Positions 46,540 to 57,793 of a DNA stretch of 64,000 nucleotides are shown here, in pieces; the stretch's first letter is position 1, and each line of letters opens with the position of its first letter. Source of the stretch: Mactra quadrangularis (lineage: Eukaryota > Mollusca > Bivalvia > Venerida > Mactridae); assembly GCA_025267735.1 (NCBI GenBank), contig CM046301.1, positions 69,591,110 through 69,655,109 on the forward strand, written 5' to 3'. The notes below the pieces were generated by a model that saw only the letters and a program-made list of their open reading frames with translations, was not told where the DNA came from and ran no database searches. The translations under genes were made by a program, and so were the position numbers.

Positions 46540-46960
46540 CAAAGTAGAGCTGTCATCGATTCCAACGATATCGAGGTATCGTTGATATTTTCCCCCGATC
46601 AATAATCGATATGCGTTATGAAATATCGATAATACAGCCTGTATATGTAAATGAAATAAAAGCGTCAAAGTTTGTGAGACGACTCCTTCTATTGTGAGGG
46701 GAAACAGGTGCTCTGTCATAACATGAACGGATAATAAACAATTAATTTGTGATATATCGTTTTATACATTTATAATCAATACAAATCCTTTTTCCCAATT
46801 ACTTACCAATTTAATGCAGGATAGCAAGGTATAGCATTTATGACAAATATACATGTATAGTAAGTGTATGACAACATAAATGGTCTATATAGTACTGCAG
46901 TAAATGTATCGATATATATTGATGCGTCGTCGATATTTATTTCTCGATATATCGATTCGA
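46540..46960. repeat. Possible MITE rich in ATCGATA motifs
   Basis: Starts near GTAGAGCTGTCATCGATTCC and ends near GATATATCGATTCGAGCCC; many CGATATC/ATCGATA words between. The ends are only loosely inverted, so the boundaries are tentative. Confidence 0.35.
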
Positions 46961-46975
46961 GCCCAATCAATGACA

Positions 46976-47076
46976 GTAGCCTGTTCAATTACTGCGAATT
47001 CGCAGCGAATGGCCGAGGAGTTCCGAATGTATCGTTACGGAACGTTTTGGAACGTTTAGGGTAATTGAACAGGCTA
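46976..47076. mobile_element. GTAGCC-family MITE, internally deleted copy 4
   Basis: GTAGCCTGTTCAATTACTGC joins directly to GAATTCGCAGCGAATGGCC and runs to GGTAATTGAACAGGCTA. Only 16 bp of the left arm and no inner segment remain: a solo-arm derivative. Confidence 0.8.
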
Positions 47077-47523
47077 TTGCTCTAATCGAAGTAGTTTTGT
47101 CGATGACGTTTGGTCTTACTCTCAACTCTCAATATTTTACAGTCTCCAGATGATGAATTGACCGATATGGATAGATACTTGTTTGACAGAAACTTAGTAA
47201 ACAAAGACATGGCCCAAACCAATAGGAGATCTCATGTATAATTGATTTTTTAACTTGGCACGTCGATTTAACAGAAGAATATTCTGACTGTGAAAATGGG
47301 ATGGATGAATATATGCAGAAATATAAAAATATATATACACTCAAATTTACTGAGCCACATGTACTGAAAAACTAATTTTGTTTTCACAAGAATAAATACT
47401 TTGAAACTGTACCATAACATTTTGGACTAATGTGTTTTCCCAATAAAAGGATGAATCGCAAATTAAAAGTATTATAACATGCCTTGTTTTGAAAATTGAT
47501 TAATACGTATTACTTTGTTTAGG

Positions 47524-47835
47524 CCGTCCGGCTAGCTCAGTTGGTAGCACGAAAGTCTACTGATCGAGGGGTCGTTGGTTCGACTCCCGGGCGGGGCATA
47601 CTTTCGTTAAGCTTGGTCATGAAATAATTTCTATGGCCATTCTTCCTCCCACCAATGATTTTTAATTATGTAGGGTAGTTGTCAGGCACTGACGAAAGTA
47701 TGCGCCTAGTAGTTGGTTAACAGCTAAATCCAGAGATTTAGCCTTTCCAGGAGGAGTGAGTAGGTTGACTGACCGCCGTTATATGACCTATACAGAGTGT
47801 TGCTACGGCGTTAAACCCAACAAAAACAAACAAAC
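47524..47835 (+). mobile_element. tRNA-derived SINE, family A
   Basis: GTCCGGCTAGCTCAGTTGG, GGTTCGACTCCCGGGCGGGG, the full body, and the ACGGCGTTAAACCCAAC end with an AAACAAAC tail. Confidence 0.85.
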
Positions 47836-48302
47836 TTACTTAGTTTAAAGGAAATAAAACAAATCATTGTATAATAATAAACAACTACTCCCATAAACAT
47901 CAACAATGCCTTGGTCATGTCAATCAGCCAATTTATCGTCCATGAGCTACAGCTAAATCATGTTGGATATGAGTTCATTGAAAAACCCTTCTAAATATCG
48001 CGTGATATGTCAGCTGTCGTCTTCCATAGTGTTATCTGTTTTGATTATCTTTTTTATCTAACAGATAATATCTGTTCTGTTCTGTTCTGTTCTGTTCTTC
48101 TGATAATATCCCAATCTCTTGGAAGTCAACCAAATACTGTATCACAATAGATCGTGTACGATACTTTATTACGTATACATAGTTATATTCATGTTTAATA
48201 AGATTACAAAACTAAAATTAACTTTTTAACTATATGAAATTACGTATGGGAAATTATCATAATGTAAAATAACATACGTCATTAAGTCCTTAAACCTCGA
48301 GA

Positions 48303-48570
48303 TAGCAAGAGGAACGATCCAGTTGCAGGACGCGCGCTTATGGATTGAGAGGTCCTGGGTTCGAACCTCACCAGGGGCATTGCTAATTTACTTGAGCAAG
48401 AAACTTAGCTACAGTTGTTCCACTCCAATCAGATGTAAATGGGTACTGTGAGGGATCACCAGCTTGAAAGGTATTTCAAGGACAACAAAGGGTTATTGTA
48501 CAAACATAAAGTCGGCTGAACATGTATATGGAAGTAACCTTTAAACCGCACTTTAACTTTAAAGAATCTT
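48303..48570 (+). mobile_element. tRNA-derived SINE, family D
   Basis: GATCCAGTTGCAGGACG, GGTCCTGGGTTCGAACCTC, GCTAATTTACTTGAGCAAG and GTCGGCTGAACATGTATATG follow in family order. Confidence 0.75.
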
Positions 48571-49900
48571 GGTGCAAAATAAAATCATATTCTAATAACG
48601 TTTTCTATATCTTAGTGCATGGGTTGGTTCGAATCCGAATCCAATATGATTTACGTACCTTCTTCGAGTTTGGTTGTAAAATAAACGCTATTCAGACCGT
48701 GAACGTATTTGCCTTAGATTCAACGTTTTGTTAAGAAATTATTGCATGACTTTGTATCTTTTTGATTTATTTCATAAAAACAAGCGTAAAACATAAAAGC
48801 AAAAATAAAACACACTATAAAATTGAGTATTCAATTACACACAAACAAAGTAATGAATTGATTGATATTAAAATACAAGTAATTTTCAAGGAAAAATTTT
48901 TAACATTTAAAATGAAATTTGAATATTGCTCAGGAACAGTTATTGTTGATTTATACGCCAACAGTTCCTTTTTTTCAACGACAAACATAATTATAAAAGT
49001 AGTTTATCGGTCAGTCAACAGTAGTAAAAACAGTTGAGTATGTCCTTTAAATGAAATGGTTTAAGCATTTGTCCAAGGCGGCAGAAATAATGAATCAGTA
49101 AAATATTTTCTACAGTAGTAGAAAAACTACATAAGATGTTTTTTGTATCGTATGAGACAATTATTTGTTTACTTTTCTGAATAGGAGTTCCCATTGGCTG
49201 CCTGTACCACTTAGTGTTTGTTTATTTTTATCATTTTGCTTGCCCCCAAAATTGGACATAATTAATTTTATAGTAATGAATTCAAGTCAAAGTCAAGTCA
49301 AAATATTTTATTGGCATAAACAATATGTTCATCGCCAAGAAAAACTTCGGCAGTATTTTTTACAAAGAACGTATATACAATATTAAATATGAAAGAAAAG
49401 CATGCACAATTAATATATACAATGTAAGACAAAACACTTACTTATTAAAAAGAGAAAAAAGTACAGATGTATATAAACAGGTATTAAACAGGATGTAAGA
49501 TAGGCAATGTATGTTTGATGACATATAACAAGCTTAATTCATGTATGTATAGATATAACAAACTAACATCTTTCAATAGTAATACACAGAACAAAAAAAA
49601 ACCAATATGAATTAAGATGGACATTAGTTGTAACGAAGTTGTTGTTTCTTCAATAACAACAAAAATAGTGTGCTATACTTGAGTAGTTCTTAATGTAGTT
49701 GCAAAATGTATAAATGATGCTAATTTTATAATTGGTCATAATTAATTTTATGGTAATGAATTCCGAATGACGTATGAAACAAATTGCATGTTTACCGATT
49801 TGTTAAAGAAGAAAAAGCATACTATTATAATTACTGTATCTCTATAAAACAATCGCTCTGATGAAGGTTGTATTATGCCAACTGTTTTCTAGGGAGAGGG
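48571..49900. other. Unassigned intergenic DNA
   Basis: Frames of 70-90 codons at 48522-49386 are AT-rich, lack splice sites and have no family similarity. TAATTAATTTTATRGTAATGAATTC-like sequence occurs twice (about 49,258 and 49,739), a short direct repeat. Confidence 0.35.
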
Positions 49901-49966
49901 CATTCTCGTACCCAGAGGTTATGATTCTCGAGATCGATATTCTTGATAACCTCTGGGTACGAGAAA
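49901..49966. mobile_element. Minimal CATTCTCGTAC hairpin MITE
   Basis: Only 66 bp: CATTCTCGTACCCAGAGGTT and its reverse complement AACCTCTGGGTACGAGAA, separated by an ATCTCGAGATCGAT-like loop. The arms pair almost completely. Confidence 0.7.
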
Positions 49967-50816
49967 AAGGAGAGGGATACTACGCAGTTGACATTCATAA
50001 TTCCACAAAATCCAAAAAAAGACGTGTAGCTCAATCCAATAGCATGGACTAGCAGACTAGTATAGTGCAGTCAAAGGCCAATGTTAAATATTGGATGATT
50101 CCAAAAGCACAGGTATAAATAGAGATCTAGTGGGGTAATTATGGTGGTCTATTACCCTTAATGGGTTTTCAAATCATGATATATTTACTATGACAAATTG
50201 CTTTGAGTAAAATGTGCGACATTGCTTTCGTACTTTGGGTAATACGTCAGCAAAATTTGGGATCTAAAAAGGTCATAATTTTTGCTTTCTTAGGGATACT
50301 TTGTGCAACCCCCACCAAGGGGTATATTTCACAAGCTGTAGTTCTCATGGTACCTAGCTGCAATAAGCCGAATGATGGATGATACAATGGCTATTTTAAA
50401 CCATCAAATGACAGAATATCCAATTTGTATGTTGGCACGAACCTAAGAGCGAGTGTATCATTTCACAATATGGAAAAAAAGTGAGAGAACACTGTCTAAC
50501 CACATCATTTTTGAGTAACCAAATCTAGTGTTATAATGTACAGTAATGTTTCGCTGAAGACCACCTTAGATGAATTGTAAAATTGCACAATCATTTCATG
50601 CATTTTTGACGATTTTTAAGTCCCAAAAGAAAAAAGATTCATTTAGTAAGTACGTTTTGCTATTAAGACCATCGAAATTCATTGAATTGTAGAAGAGTCC
50701 AAACTAAAAAAAAATCCCTATACCAAGATTGTTCTGCTCATTTAAAGACCATCGCTTTTTGATGGTCCTAAAATGGAACCTAACCGTATCAACAAATTTG
50801 AATTTTCTACCAACTT
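49967..50816. other. Intergenic DNA and 3' flank of the NHL gene
   Basis: No gene seen. A small hairpin GACCATC / GATGGTC lies at about 50,747-50,767, 50 bp past the NHL gene's stop codon. It may belong to its 3' UTR. Confidence 0.35.
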
Positions 50817-51500
50817 TTAGTCCTCCAACACTGAGTATTTGAATATTCTAACTACGCCATGACTGTCACCAACCCATAGATATCCTCTTTTATCAATTCC
50901 AATAGCATTCGGACCTTCTAAACCGTCTTTCTTTCCAATCAAGTTCAATAAGAAATTTCCATCACGATCTAACACGTGGATACAGTCATTATTCCAGTCA
51001 GAAACTAAGATATGACCTTCACTATCGCAGACGATACCATGAGGTAAAAATGGCTGCCCATTAGGAGCGCCACCTGGTGGGCCTTTGTACCAACACTTAA
51101 CTCGGCCATCTTTGTGCAATATTGTTACTCCCCTTGTGCCATCGCCATAATCAGAAACACACACGTCGCCATTGACATTAACTGCAATTCGAAATGGATA
51201 TCCGAACAAGTTAGTCTGATCCTCGCCCTTCTCCATTGTGGCAACAATTTCTCCATGTTTTGACAGTTTGGCAACCATTCTCCGAGAACCAAACGTAGCT
51301 TGGCGCTGATAACTGTCACGGAAGCATACATATAACCCACTTCTTCGGTCCGAGCACAATCCTCCGGGAAACAGTGATATGTAAGCAAAATCTGAAGTAC
51401 GGAGTGATTCCGGATTAAGGCGTTTTATACTCTTCTCACGATAACTGGAAACAAGGATAATCTGCTCCCTTCCATCGTTAAATGTCGTTGCATCATTTAT
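50817..51500 (-). CDS. TRIM-like NHL protein, exon 3 (NHL beta-propeller)
   Basis: Last 227 residues (235-461). NHL-type blades are visible at about 332-372 (FGYPFRIAVNVNGDVCVSDY), 384-424 (LPHGIVCDSEGHILVSDW then DCIHVLDRDG) and 428-456 (GPNAIGIDKRGYLWVGDS then RIFKY). The earlier part (SIKRLNPESLRTSDFAYI, GLCSDRRSGLYVCFRDS) is a looser blade. NHL propellers bind RNA or protein partners in TRIM2/3/71 and Brat. Acceptor AATGTTACAG sits just before; the stop is TAA. Confidence 0.88.
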   Translation of the reverse strand: MNDATTFNDGREQIILVSSYREKSIKRLNPESLRTSDFAYISLFPGGLCSDRRSGLYVCFRDSYQRQATFGSRRMVAKLSKHGEIVATMEKGEDQTNLFGYPFRIAVNVNGDVCVSDYGDGTRGVTILHKDGRVKCWYKGPPGGAPNGQPFLPHGIVCDSEGHILVSDWNNDCIHVLDRDGNFLLNLIGKKDGLEGPNAIGIDKRGYLWVGDSHGVVRIFKYSVLED

Positions 51501-51684
51501 CTGTAACATTTATAATTATGTTGTTATTGCAACATTATACCAATGTGCTAATGTATTATACAAATCGCAGAGACCGTTCTGAACAATTTACATGTTTGCG
51601 TTTATCCAATGTACGAGTTAATTATATACGTGTACAAGTTAATTACATTTTGCTGTGGTGTTCATCGCTGTGTTTAGTCAATAC

Positions 51685-51826
51685 TTGGGCGAGTTTCCTA
51701 AGCAGATCGCTAGCTAGCGTTTTGTGCCCTGGAACTCTTCTTACACCAAGAGAAATACGTGTGTGATATCAAATTAAGGATACAAGGGACAAAGCGCTAG
51801 CAAGCGATATGCTTAGAAAACTCGCC
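51685..51826. mobile_element. Palindromic MITE related to 30,753-30,891
   Basis: GGGCGAGTTTCCTAAGCAG with its mirror GCTTAGAAAACTCGCC; inner GCTAGCGTTTTGTGCCC and GGGACAAAGCGCTAGC. In intron 2 of the NHL gene. Confidence 0.7.
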
Positions 51827-52045
51827 AAAAACAATGAAACATGTTTAATTAAATTAATAAATCAAGTTACGTCTGTTAAACAAGTTTAGTAAAAGTGGAG
51901 AACTGGTCCTTAGTTACACTTAGGTTAAATGTATATCAGTCTGTTTAATATCATAACTTGTACGTGTATATATTTAAGTTTTATGATTCAGAACCGTGCC
52001 GACCGTCTATATAGGATAACGAATTCAGTCATCATATAATAACTG

Positions 52046-52344
52046 GGTTTTTTGGGGTTTTTTTTACTAGATTTAACGCCGTGTCAACATAATTTTTAGG
52101 TCATTTTACGGCGTCCAGCGCACCTAACTTAGCTTTCCTGGACTATTGTCAATAACCAGTTCTCACCTATTCTTCCACAAGGCCGGAAACTTCTCCATAT
52201 TATCTAACCAATGGATGAAAATCGATATTATTGTCAAATTTTCATGGAAGGGTATAACCTGCCCGGATGGGATTCGAACCCGCACCCCCTCGGGCACGAG
52301 ATTCCAAATCCCGGCGCGCTACCAACTGCGCTATCGACCCGGGT
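52046..52344 (-). mobile_element. tRNA-derived SINE, family C, with target duplication
   Basis: A reverse-oriented SINE in NHL-gene intron 2 with a perfect 11-bp target duplication TATAATAACTG (52035-52045 and 52345-52355). Head CCCGGGTCGATAGCGCAG and GGGTTCGAATCCCATCC, 3' end ACGGCGTTAAATC next to a T-rich/G-rich tail. Clean flanks suggest a fairly recent insertion. The donor of exon 2 is only 37 bp away. Confidence 0.88.
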
Positions 52345-52392
52345 TATAATAACTGTGACAGTTGAGGAAAAACAAATTATAAAAATACCAAC

Positions 52393-52536
52393 CTGTATGT
52401 CAAGTGTAGCCGATTTCTTTCTGAGACCATTTTTATCATATAAATTAAGATTTCTAGAACCCCAGCCACAACAAACCCAAGCTTGGTCCTCTTCTACCGG
52501 AGCAATAGCATGTACTGTCTCACTTTTGTCACCGAC
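52393..52536 (-). CDS. TRIM-like NHL protein, exon 2
   Basis: Exactly 48 codons (residues 187-234, VGDKSETVHAIAPVEEDQ then WVCCGWGSRNLNLYDKNG), phase 0 at both ends. It encodes the first propeller blade. Acceptor TTATTCCTTCAG, donor GTTGGT, a weak but acceptable GT site. A frame that continues into the intron is read-through into the SINE. Confidence 0.87.
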
Positions 52537-53231
52537 CTGAAGGAATAAATTATATATAACAAACATTAGTTGGTGTTTCATCGAAACAAAGTGAGTAGGT
52601 TTTCTAGATGACATTTTTGTTTAAGTTTTAGTTTTGTTTTAGTGGTTATTATTTGATTTACTATTTCCGCTCGAGAGACATTTAATAGAAATTTACGAAA
52701 GCAATAAATTAATGAGCGGCAAAACTTGAGAGTAAAAATATGTACGCATAATTTAATAACAAAACATCTCGAAGTCAACTTTTAATGACTTTGCTGTTTC
52801 CGGGTACATTTGTACTAGTTTACCTCCGCTCAAATTAAGTCATGAATATTTTCTTGTATTACTAAACGGCTTTTCTTTCTTCTCTTTTCCTTGAAGTAAT
52901 AAATTGTGCTACTTTTGAATAGAAGTCACAACGAATAGAGTTGGGGGTCAATGTATCATTTCTTAAATTTCAAAAGTAAAACGATTGAACTATTTTACAC
53001 TTCACAGTCTACGAAATTAGTGGGTGTCCGGTTGCACGGGACAACAACTTTTTAGTTCGGGCAACCAAAAATTTCTTTTGGGCAACCAAAACTCTACAAA
53101 CAATAGACTTTGCTTGCTGCTAAAATGACCTGTTCTGACAACAACTTTTATATCCTAATTTCGTGTCTGATTCTATATAACGAACGCACATATTGATTTT
53201 TTCACCGGTAGTGAAAAAAGGTATCGGTATC

Positions 53232-53317
53232 CATTCTCGTACCCAGAGGTTATCAAAATTATTAAGATCTTAATAATTATAGATCGAGAATCTTGATAGC
53301 CTCTGAGTACGAGAATG
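53232..53317. mobile_element. CATTCTCGTAC hairpin MITE beside a splice donor
   Basis: An 86-bp perfect-armed palindrome: CATTCTCGTACCCAGAGG and CCTCTGAGTACGAGAATG outside, ATTATTAAGATCTTAATAAT at the centre. It begins 13 bases into intron 1 of the NHL gene, next to the donor at 53331-53337. Confidence 0.8.
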
Positions 53318-53337
53318 ATCAGTATCACGTTCCTTAC

Positions 53338-53895
53338 CTTGAAAGTTTTTACAAGTTTCAATTCCGATTTTCTATTTGGCATCAACGATCTCTGAGGAAC
53401 GGAAAAAGAAATAGGAGTTGATATTTCAAATGAATACTTTCCTAATAATCGTTCAAACATCTTGTCACTAACTTCCCCTTCAGTAAAATGAATCTCTTTC
53501 TTCTCCAATTGATTATTTTCGTCAACATCAGCATAAGTAGAGGCCGAAGTACGAGTTGTATTGAGGCCGAAGTCAATTTTACTCGACCGCGGCGTGGATC
53601 GGTACCGCGGAGTGCGGTCTAAAGAACTAGCTCTTGATTGAACTTTATTCCGCGGACTACTTTCACCCGCGTTTAATTTTTCAACTGTGTATCTCACTTT
53701 TCTAATTTCTTTATCAAATTTTTGTTTGATTTGACTCAGAATTTCAGCCACATATTTGTCTAACTCTGCATGCAGAGTTTTAGCTCTTTCTCGTATTTTA
53801 TGAACCGTCTTCTCAACATCAACTGTAAGGGTGTCTTCATACTCTAGTACGTCTTTTAGCGCTCGTTTTGAGCTTGCCTTCTGATTATTAGCCAT
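53338..53895 (-). CDS. TRIM-like NHL protein, exon 1 (coiled coil)
   Basis: First 186 residues of a 461-residue protein joined from 53895-53338, 52536-52393 and 51500-50817. It starts at an ATG with an in-frame TGA about 36 bases upstream. Residues about 20-75 (VEKTVHKIRERAKTLHAELD, EILSQIKQKFDKEIRKV) form the coiled coil that follows the B-boxes in TRIM proteins. Then comes a Ser/Arg-rich linker (SSPRNKVQSRASSLDRTPRY) and an acidic stretch. RING and B-box zinc fingers are absent, so it is unlikely to be an E3 ligase alone; it may oligomerise through the coil and act as a scaffold. An upstream exon cannot be excluded, but no good acceptor lies before the ATG. Donor GTAAGG. Confidence 0.87.
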
Positions 53896-54576
53896 AGCGT
53901 CCGTCTTTTGGTTTGTATTTAATAGTTCATATACATATCAAAATAATATCGACACCGTCCTATAAATCTATAAACCTAACGCTTTTTAAATTTCTACATC
54001 TAAATATAGTATATATATTTACACACAAAATGTATGTTAACTATAGAATTCAACTTGAAAATCCATGAATAACCGAGTATGTAAAGTAATATTACTTAAA
54101 ACTCTCTATAAACTTTGAAACTTCCATGAACATTAAGATTTTAAATGTAGAGTCATAGTTAAAGAAAAAACACAACTTTCAACGTTTCCATTCTAGATAT
54201 ATCTAAAGAATAGTCTTCAGTGAATTTGAAATCATGATCGATTTACGACTCCATTTTCATTCATGTTCAATCTTGCATTTAATTGGGTCTATTTAGTATG
54301 TATGGCTTCGATATCATGTTTTCATTGTTTCAAAGTTATTTTTCTAAATTACTGATTTAACCATATTTCATTTTGACATTCAAAGTGCAGATGTTATGGG
54401 GAAGGTCAAGGTGGTTTTACCCCCGCCACTATGATATCCGAAAATTTTCTAAAACGTTTACCTGGATTCAATGTAATATTCACTTGCTTGATATTCCAAT
54501 TGATACAACTTTAATTAATCAAAAACCCTTCCTACCATGGTAAGTTACAACAATGTACTGTAGTCATCAAACCCAT
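53896..54576. other. 5' flank of the NHL gene, otherwise unassigned
   Basis: Presumed promoter side of the minus-strand NHL gene. AT-rich, with no recognisable core promoter element and no repeat boundary. Confidence 0.35.
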
Positions 54577-54882
54577 CCGTCCGGCTAGCCCAGTTGGTAG
54601 CACGAAAGTCTTCTGTTCGAGGGGCCGTGGGTTCGATTCCCGGGCGGGGCATACTTTCGTGGAGCTTGGTCATGAAATTATTTCAACGGCCATTCTCCTT
54701 CCTACCAATGATTTTTAATTATGTAGGGCAGTTGTCACTGACGAAAGTATGTACTTAGTAGTTGGTTAACAGCTAAATCCAGAGATTTAGCCTTTCCAGG
54801 AGGACTGAGTAGGTTGACTGACCGCCGTTATATGACCTATACAATGTGTTGCTATGGCGTTAAAACCCAACAAAAATAAAAA
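54577..54882 (+). mobile_element. tRNA-derived SINE, family A
   Basis: GTCCGGCTAGCCCAGTTGG, GGGTTCGATTCCCGGGCGGG, complete body, end ATGGCGTTAAAACCCAAC plus an A-rich tail. Confidence 0.85.
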
Positions 54883-55329
54883 CTAAACTTTCCAATACAA
54901 GCCGGATGTAAATAAATCAGAACCCGTCCCTGCATTCCAGCGCTTAAAGACTATGTACGGTAGAAAGATTATAAATAAAAGTTAAATAAAACTAAATCAA
55001 GATTGTATGTTCATAACAGTTCTACATTACGAATATCAAAGACAAAGAATTTTGAATAAAAATGTTAATCTAATGATTTAAACATAACTTTATATTGCAG
55101 TATACCTATATGCGGAATTCCTCGGACTATTGAGGCCAAAAACGGAAGTAAATTTTTTAATCAAAATTTGACTTTCCCCTGATGAACAGTGCGTGCGTTT
55201 TATGTAAAGTTCGGTTCTCTGGAACCGAATCAAATGGGACCTCTGTCAAGATGAAAATATCTTAAGACCGGTTCATGAGGTCAAGGCAAGAGGTCCCGTT
55301 TGCAGAGACCACCTCAGTACCTATATATA

Positions 55330-55581
55330 CTAGGACGAAAAAGAAACGCCGGGTACATAAAATATGCAACACATGTCCGGCCGTGTTTCGCAAAACAAGA
55401 AGGGTCATCGTTAAAAGGGGGTATTTTTTTCACATAATCAGCATCGGAAATCGATTGAAACTTCAACAGCTGGTTCCATACAGATGACATTTCATACAAA
55501 AATAAATATAATAATCCAATAATACAATTTATCCCTTAAAACAATCATTATAGGTTACCCGGCGTTTCTTTTTCGTCCTAG
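55330..55581. mobile_element. TA-inserted MITE with 27-bp perfect ends
   Basis: CTAGGACGAAAAAGAAACGC followed by CGGGTA at left, and TACCCGGCGTTTCTTTTTCG followed by TCCTAG at right; TA flanks both sides. The TA duplication fits the Tc1/mariner group. The interior has no transposase. Only copy in the window. Confidence 0.75.
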
Positions 55582-55799
55582 TATAGATACGAGTACGCGT
55601 TGATTAAATATACTTTATTTTGCGTCTGTCGCCATGAATGTTGCTTTATCAACAAAATTCAGTAAAAATACATGCCAATAAATCTCAAAACAAAATTTAC
55701 AAGATCTAAATATGAAAAATGAAAAAATCTAGACAGGTGTAAAAAACAGTGATGTAAAAAACATTTTTCTTTAAATTGTACTAGGTATGGCATGCATAC

Positions 55800-56040
55800 A
55801 CAGAACACATGGACCTGTGGTAAGCGCATACTTGGGGTCGAGAGGTCCCATGTTCGAACCCCACTTAGGACACTGTTAATTTCCTTGAGCAAAAAACTCA
55901 CCTACAGTTGTTCCCTTCCACCCATGTGTAAATGGGTACTGTAAGCGATCACCTACCTGAAGGAGATTTCAATGATCAAGGGTTATGGTACAAAAGTTTA
56001 AAGTAATCTGAACATGTTTATGGAAGCAGACTTTCAATTA
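55800..56040 (+). mobile_element. tRNA-derived SINE, family D
   Basis: GGTCCCATGTTCGAACCCC, CTGTTAATTTCCTTGAGC, GGGTACTGTAAGCGATCACC and CTGAACATGTTTATGG are in family order; the head is degraded. Confidence 0.65.
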
Positions 56041-56459
56041 AACAGGAATCAAGTATAACTTGAAATCACATATTTAAACTTGCTTTTTTATAGTTATCAA
56101 TATAATGTAAATATACAATAAAGTATAGTAGCTGCATAGTTAAATGCATAATAAATAACAACTAGTACTGGCAAACGTTGAACTTGCGCTCAATTAACTT
56201 TCGTATCGGTGATTGGATAAACTCGAAAAACAAACAAATCTTACAAAATATTTACTCTGTTTTAATAATAAAGTGCAGGTCAACCACGTAAACATTGCGT
56301 ATATAAACATAGCCAGTTTCAATACACACCAATATTTAGGAGTGAATTATTTTTTTCAGTTTTATTGTTAAGTTATTTGACTCTTTCTGCTTACTGTCGA
56401 ACGCCTGTACTTGGAATGAGTAGATTACAGTGACGGTAAGTATTATAATTATACATGGA

Positions 56460-56690
56460 TTGAGTTGTCTCGGGTTGAGTAGTCTTTGGATTGGGTTGTT
56501 GTGACACTTCCGTTACGGAACGTTTTGGAACGTTCAGGGGAACTGAACACGCTGCATGTTGTATGTTTAAAGGGAAACAACTCCTACATCTTTATTGACT
56601 AACTAATGGATTGAGTTGTCTCAACTTTGAGTTGAGTTATGCACGGGTTGAGTTGTCTTCGGGTTGAGTTGTCCCGAACCCGTAACGTTA
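56460..56690. mobile_element. Two partial arms of the GCAGCGTGTTCAG-family MITE
   Basis: 56460-56555 is one complete arm (GGATTGAGTTGTC repeats, CACTTCCGTTACGGAACG, GGAACTGAACACGCTGC). 56,608-56,690 carries only the GGTTGAGTTGTC repeats, ending CCCGTAACGTTAGC. They are relatives of the MITE split by the LINE at 18 kb. Confidence 0.65.
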
Positions 56691-56692
56691 GC

Positions 56693-56940
56693 TATTGTCC
56701 GTTTTTCTCAACTGTCAAAGCTTGAATAATTTCACGGTGACTGAATGCATTGTTTTTCTACTGGCGGTCTAATTGAAATTAAATATAGCTTGGCTAAAAC
56801 ATGTACGGCATAAGCAGCTTTACTCGATCATTACACAAGCTTTTTGAAATTATTCATGAATATATCATGACGATAATTTTTAAACGCATTCACCGGGAAA
56901 TTATTCATGTTTGACAGTTGAGAAAAAACGAACAATAACA
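56693..56940. mobile_element. Foldback element (CTGTATTGTTCG family), copy 2
   Basis: TATTGTCCGTTTTTCTCAAC and the mirrored GTTGAGAAAAAACGAACAAT; inside, CAAAGCTTGAATAATTTCAC and TTATTCATG. About 95 bp longer in the middle than the copy at 12.46 kb. Confidence 0.65.
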
Positions 56941-57483
56941 GTAGTTACTGAACACGGGGATGGTTCATGTAAATGTTTTATCTGCAGACATGTACTTATA
57001 GGGGGATGATCATCAGTGGATGAAATTGGAAAAAATCCATCAAGTGGGTGGTTCGAACGTCAGTCCAAAAACATAATTAAAGTACTTTTTTTCATAAATC
57101 CAAATGTAGATATAGGATGTCCATGTAACATTTTAAAATGTCTTAGGGTGAATTACACAAAAAATATTTCCAAAATGTAAATATGATTATTCATCACATC
57201 ACTATCATTACACGTTTTAACTCTGTTTATATCACAGGAGCTCAATGAAATTTTTCCTTCTTATTGTATTTTCTATATACAAAATGTATGTGATAAGAAG
57301 GGAAAATTGCATCGGGCTCCTGTGGTAAAAATGAAAGTAAAATCATGTATATTTAGTTGCCCCACCCACTTGATGGTTTTTTTCCAACTTCATCAACTAA
57401 TACACCCTTAACCAAAGATAAGATGAAAACCATCGGAAAAGAGAAGAACATAAAGTAAGGTGTCTATTAACATTTTACAAGTA

Positions 57484-57793
57484 GCCGCCCGGTTATCTCA
57501 GTTGGTAGCACGCAAGTCTACTGGTCGAGGGGTCGTGGGTTCGATTCCCGGGCGGGGCATACTTTCGGGGAGCTTGGTCATGAAATTATTTCTACGGCCA
57601 TTCTCCCTCCTACCAATGATTTTCAATTATGTAGGGCAGTTGTCAGTCACTGACGAAGGTATGCGCTTAGTAGTTGGTTAACAGCTTAATCCAGAGATTT
57701 AGCCTTCCCGGAGGAGTGAGTAGGTTGACTGACCGCCGTTATATGACCTATACAGTGTGTTGATACGGCGTTAAATCCAACAAACAAACAAAC
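57484..57793 (+). mobile_element. tRNA-derived SINE, family A
   Basis: GCCCGGTTATCTCAGTTGG, GGGTTCGATTCCCGGGCGGG, body, and ACGGCGTTAAATCCAAC with an AAACAAAC tail. Confidence 0.85.

Noticed and set aside
49901..49966. MicroRNA precursor
   Set aside because: Near-perfect palindrome shared with other repeat copies in the window; it is a hairpin MITE.
52234..52614. 126-codon minus-strand frame as a separate gene
   Set aside because: It is NHL exon 2 with intronic read-through on both sides, including part of a SINE.
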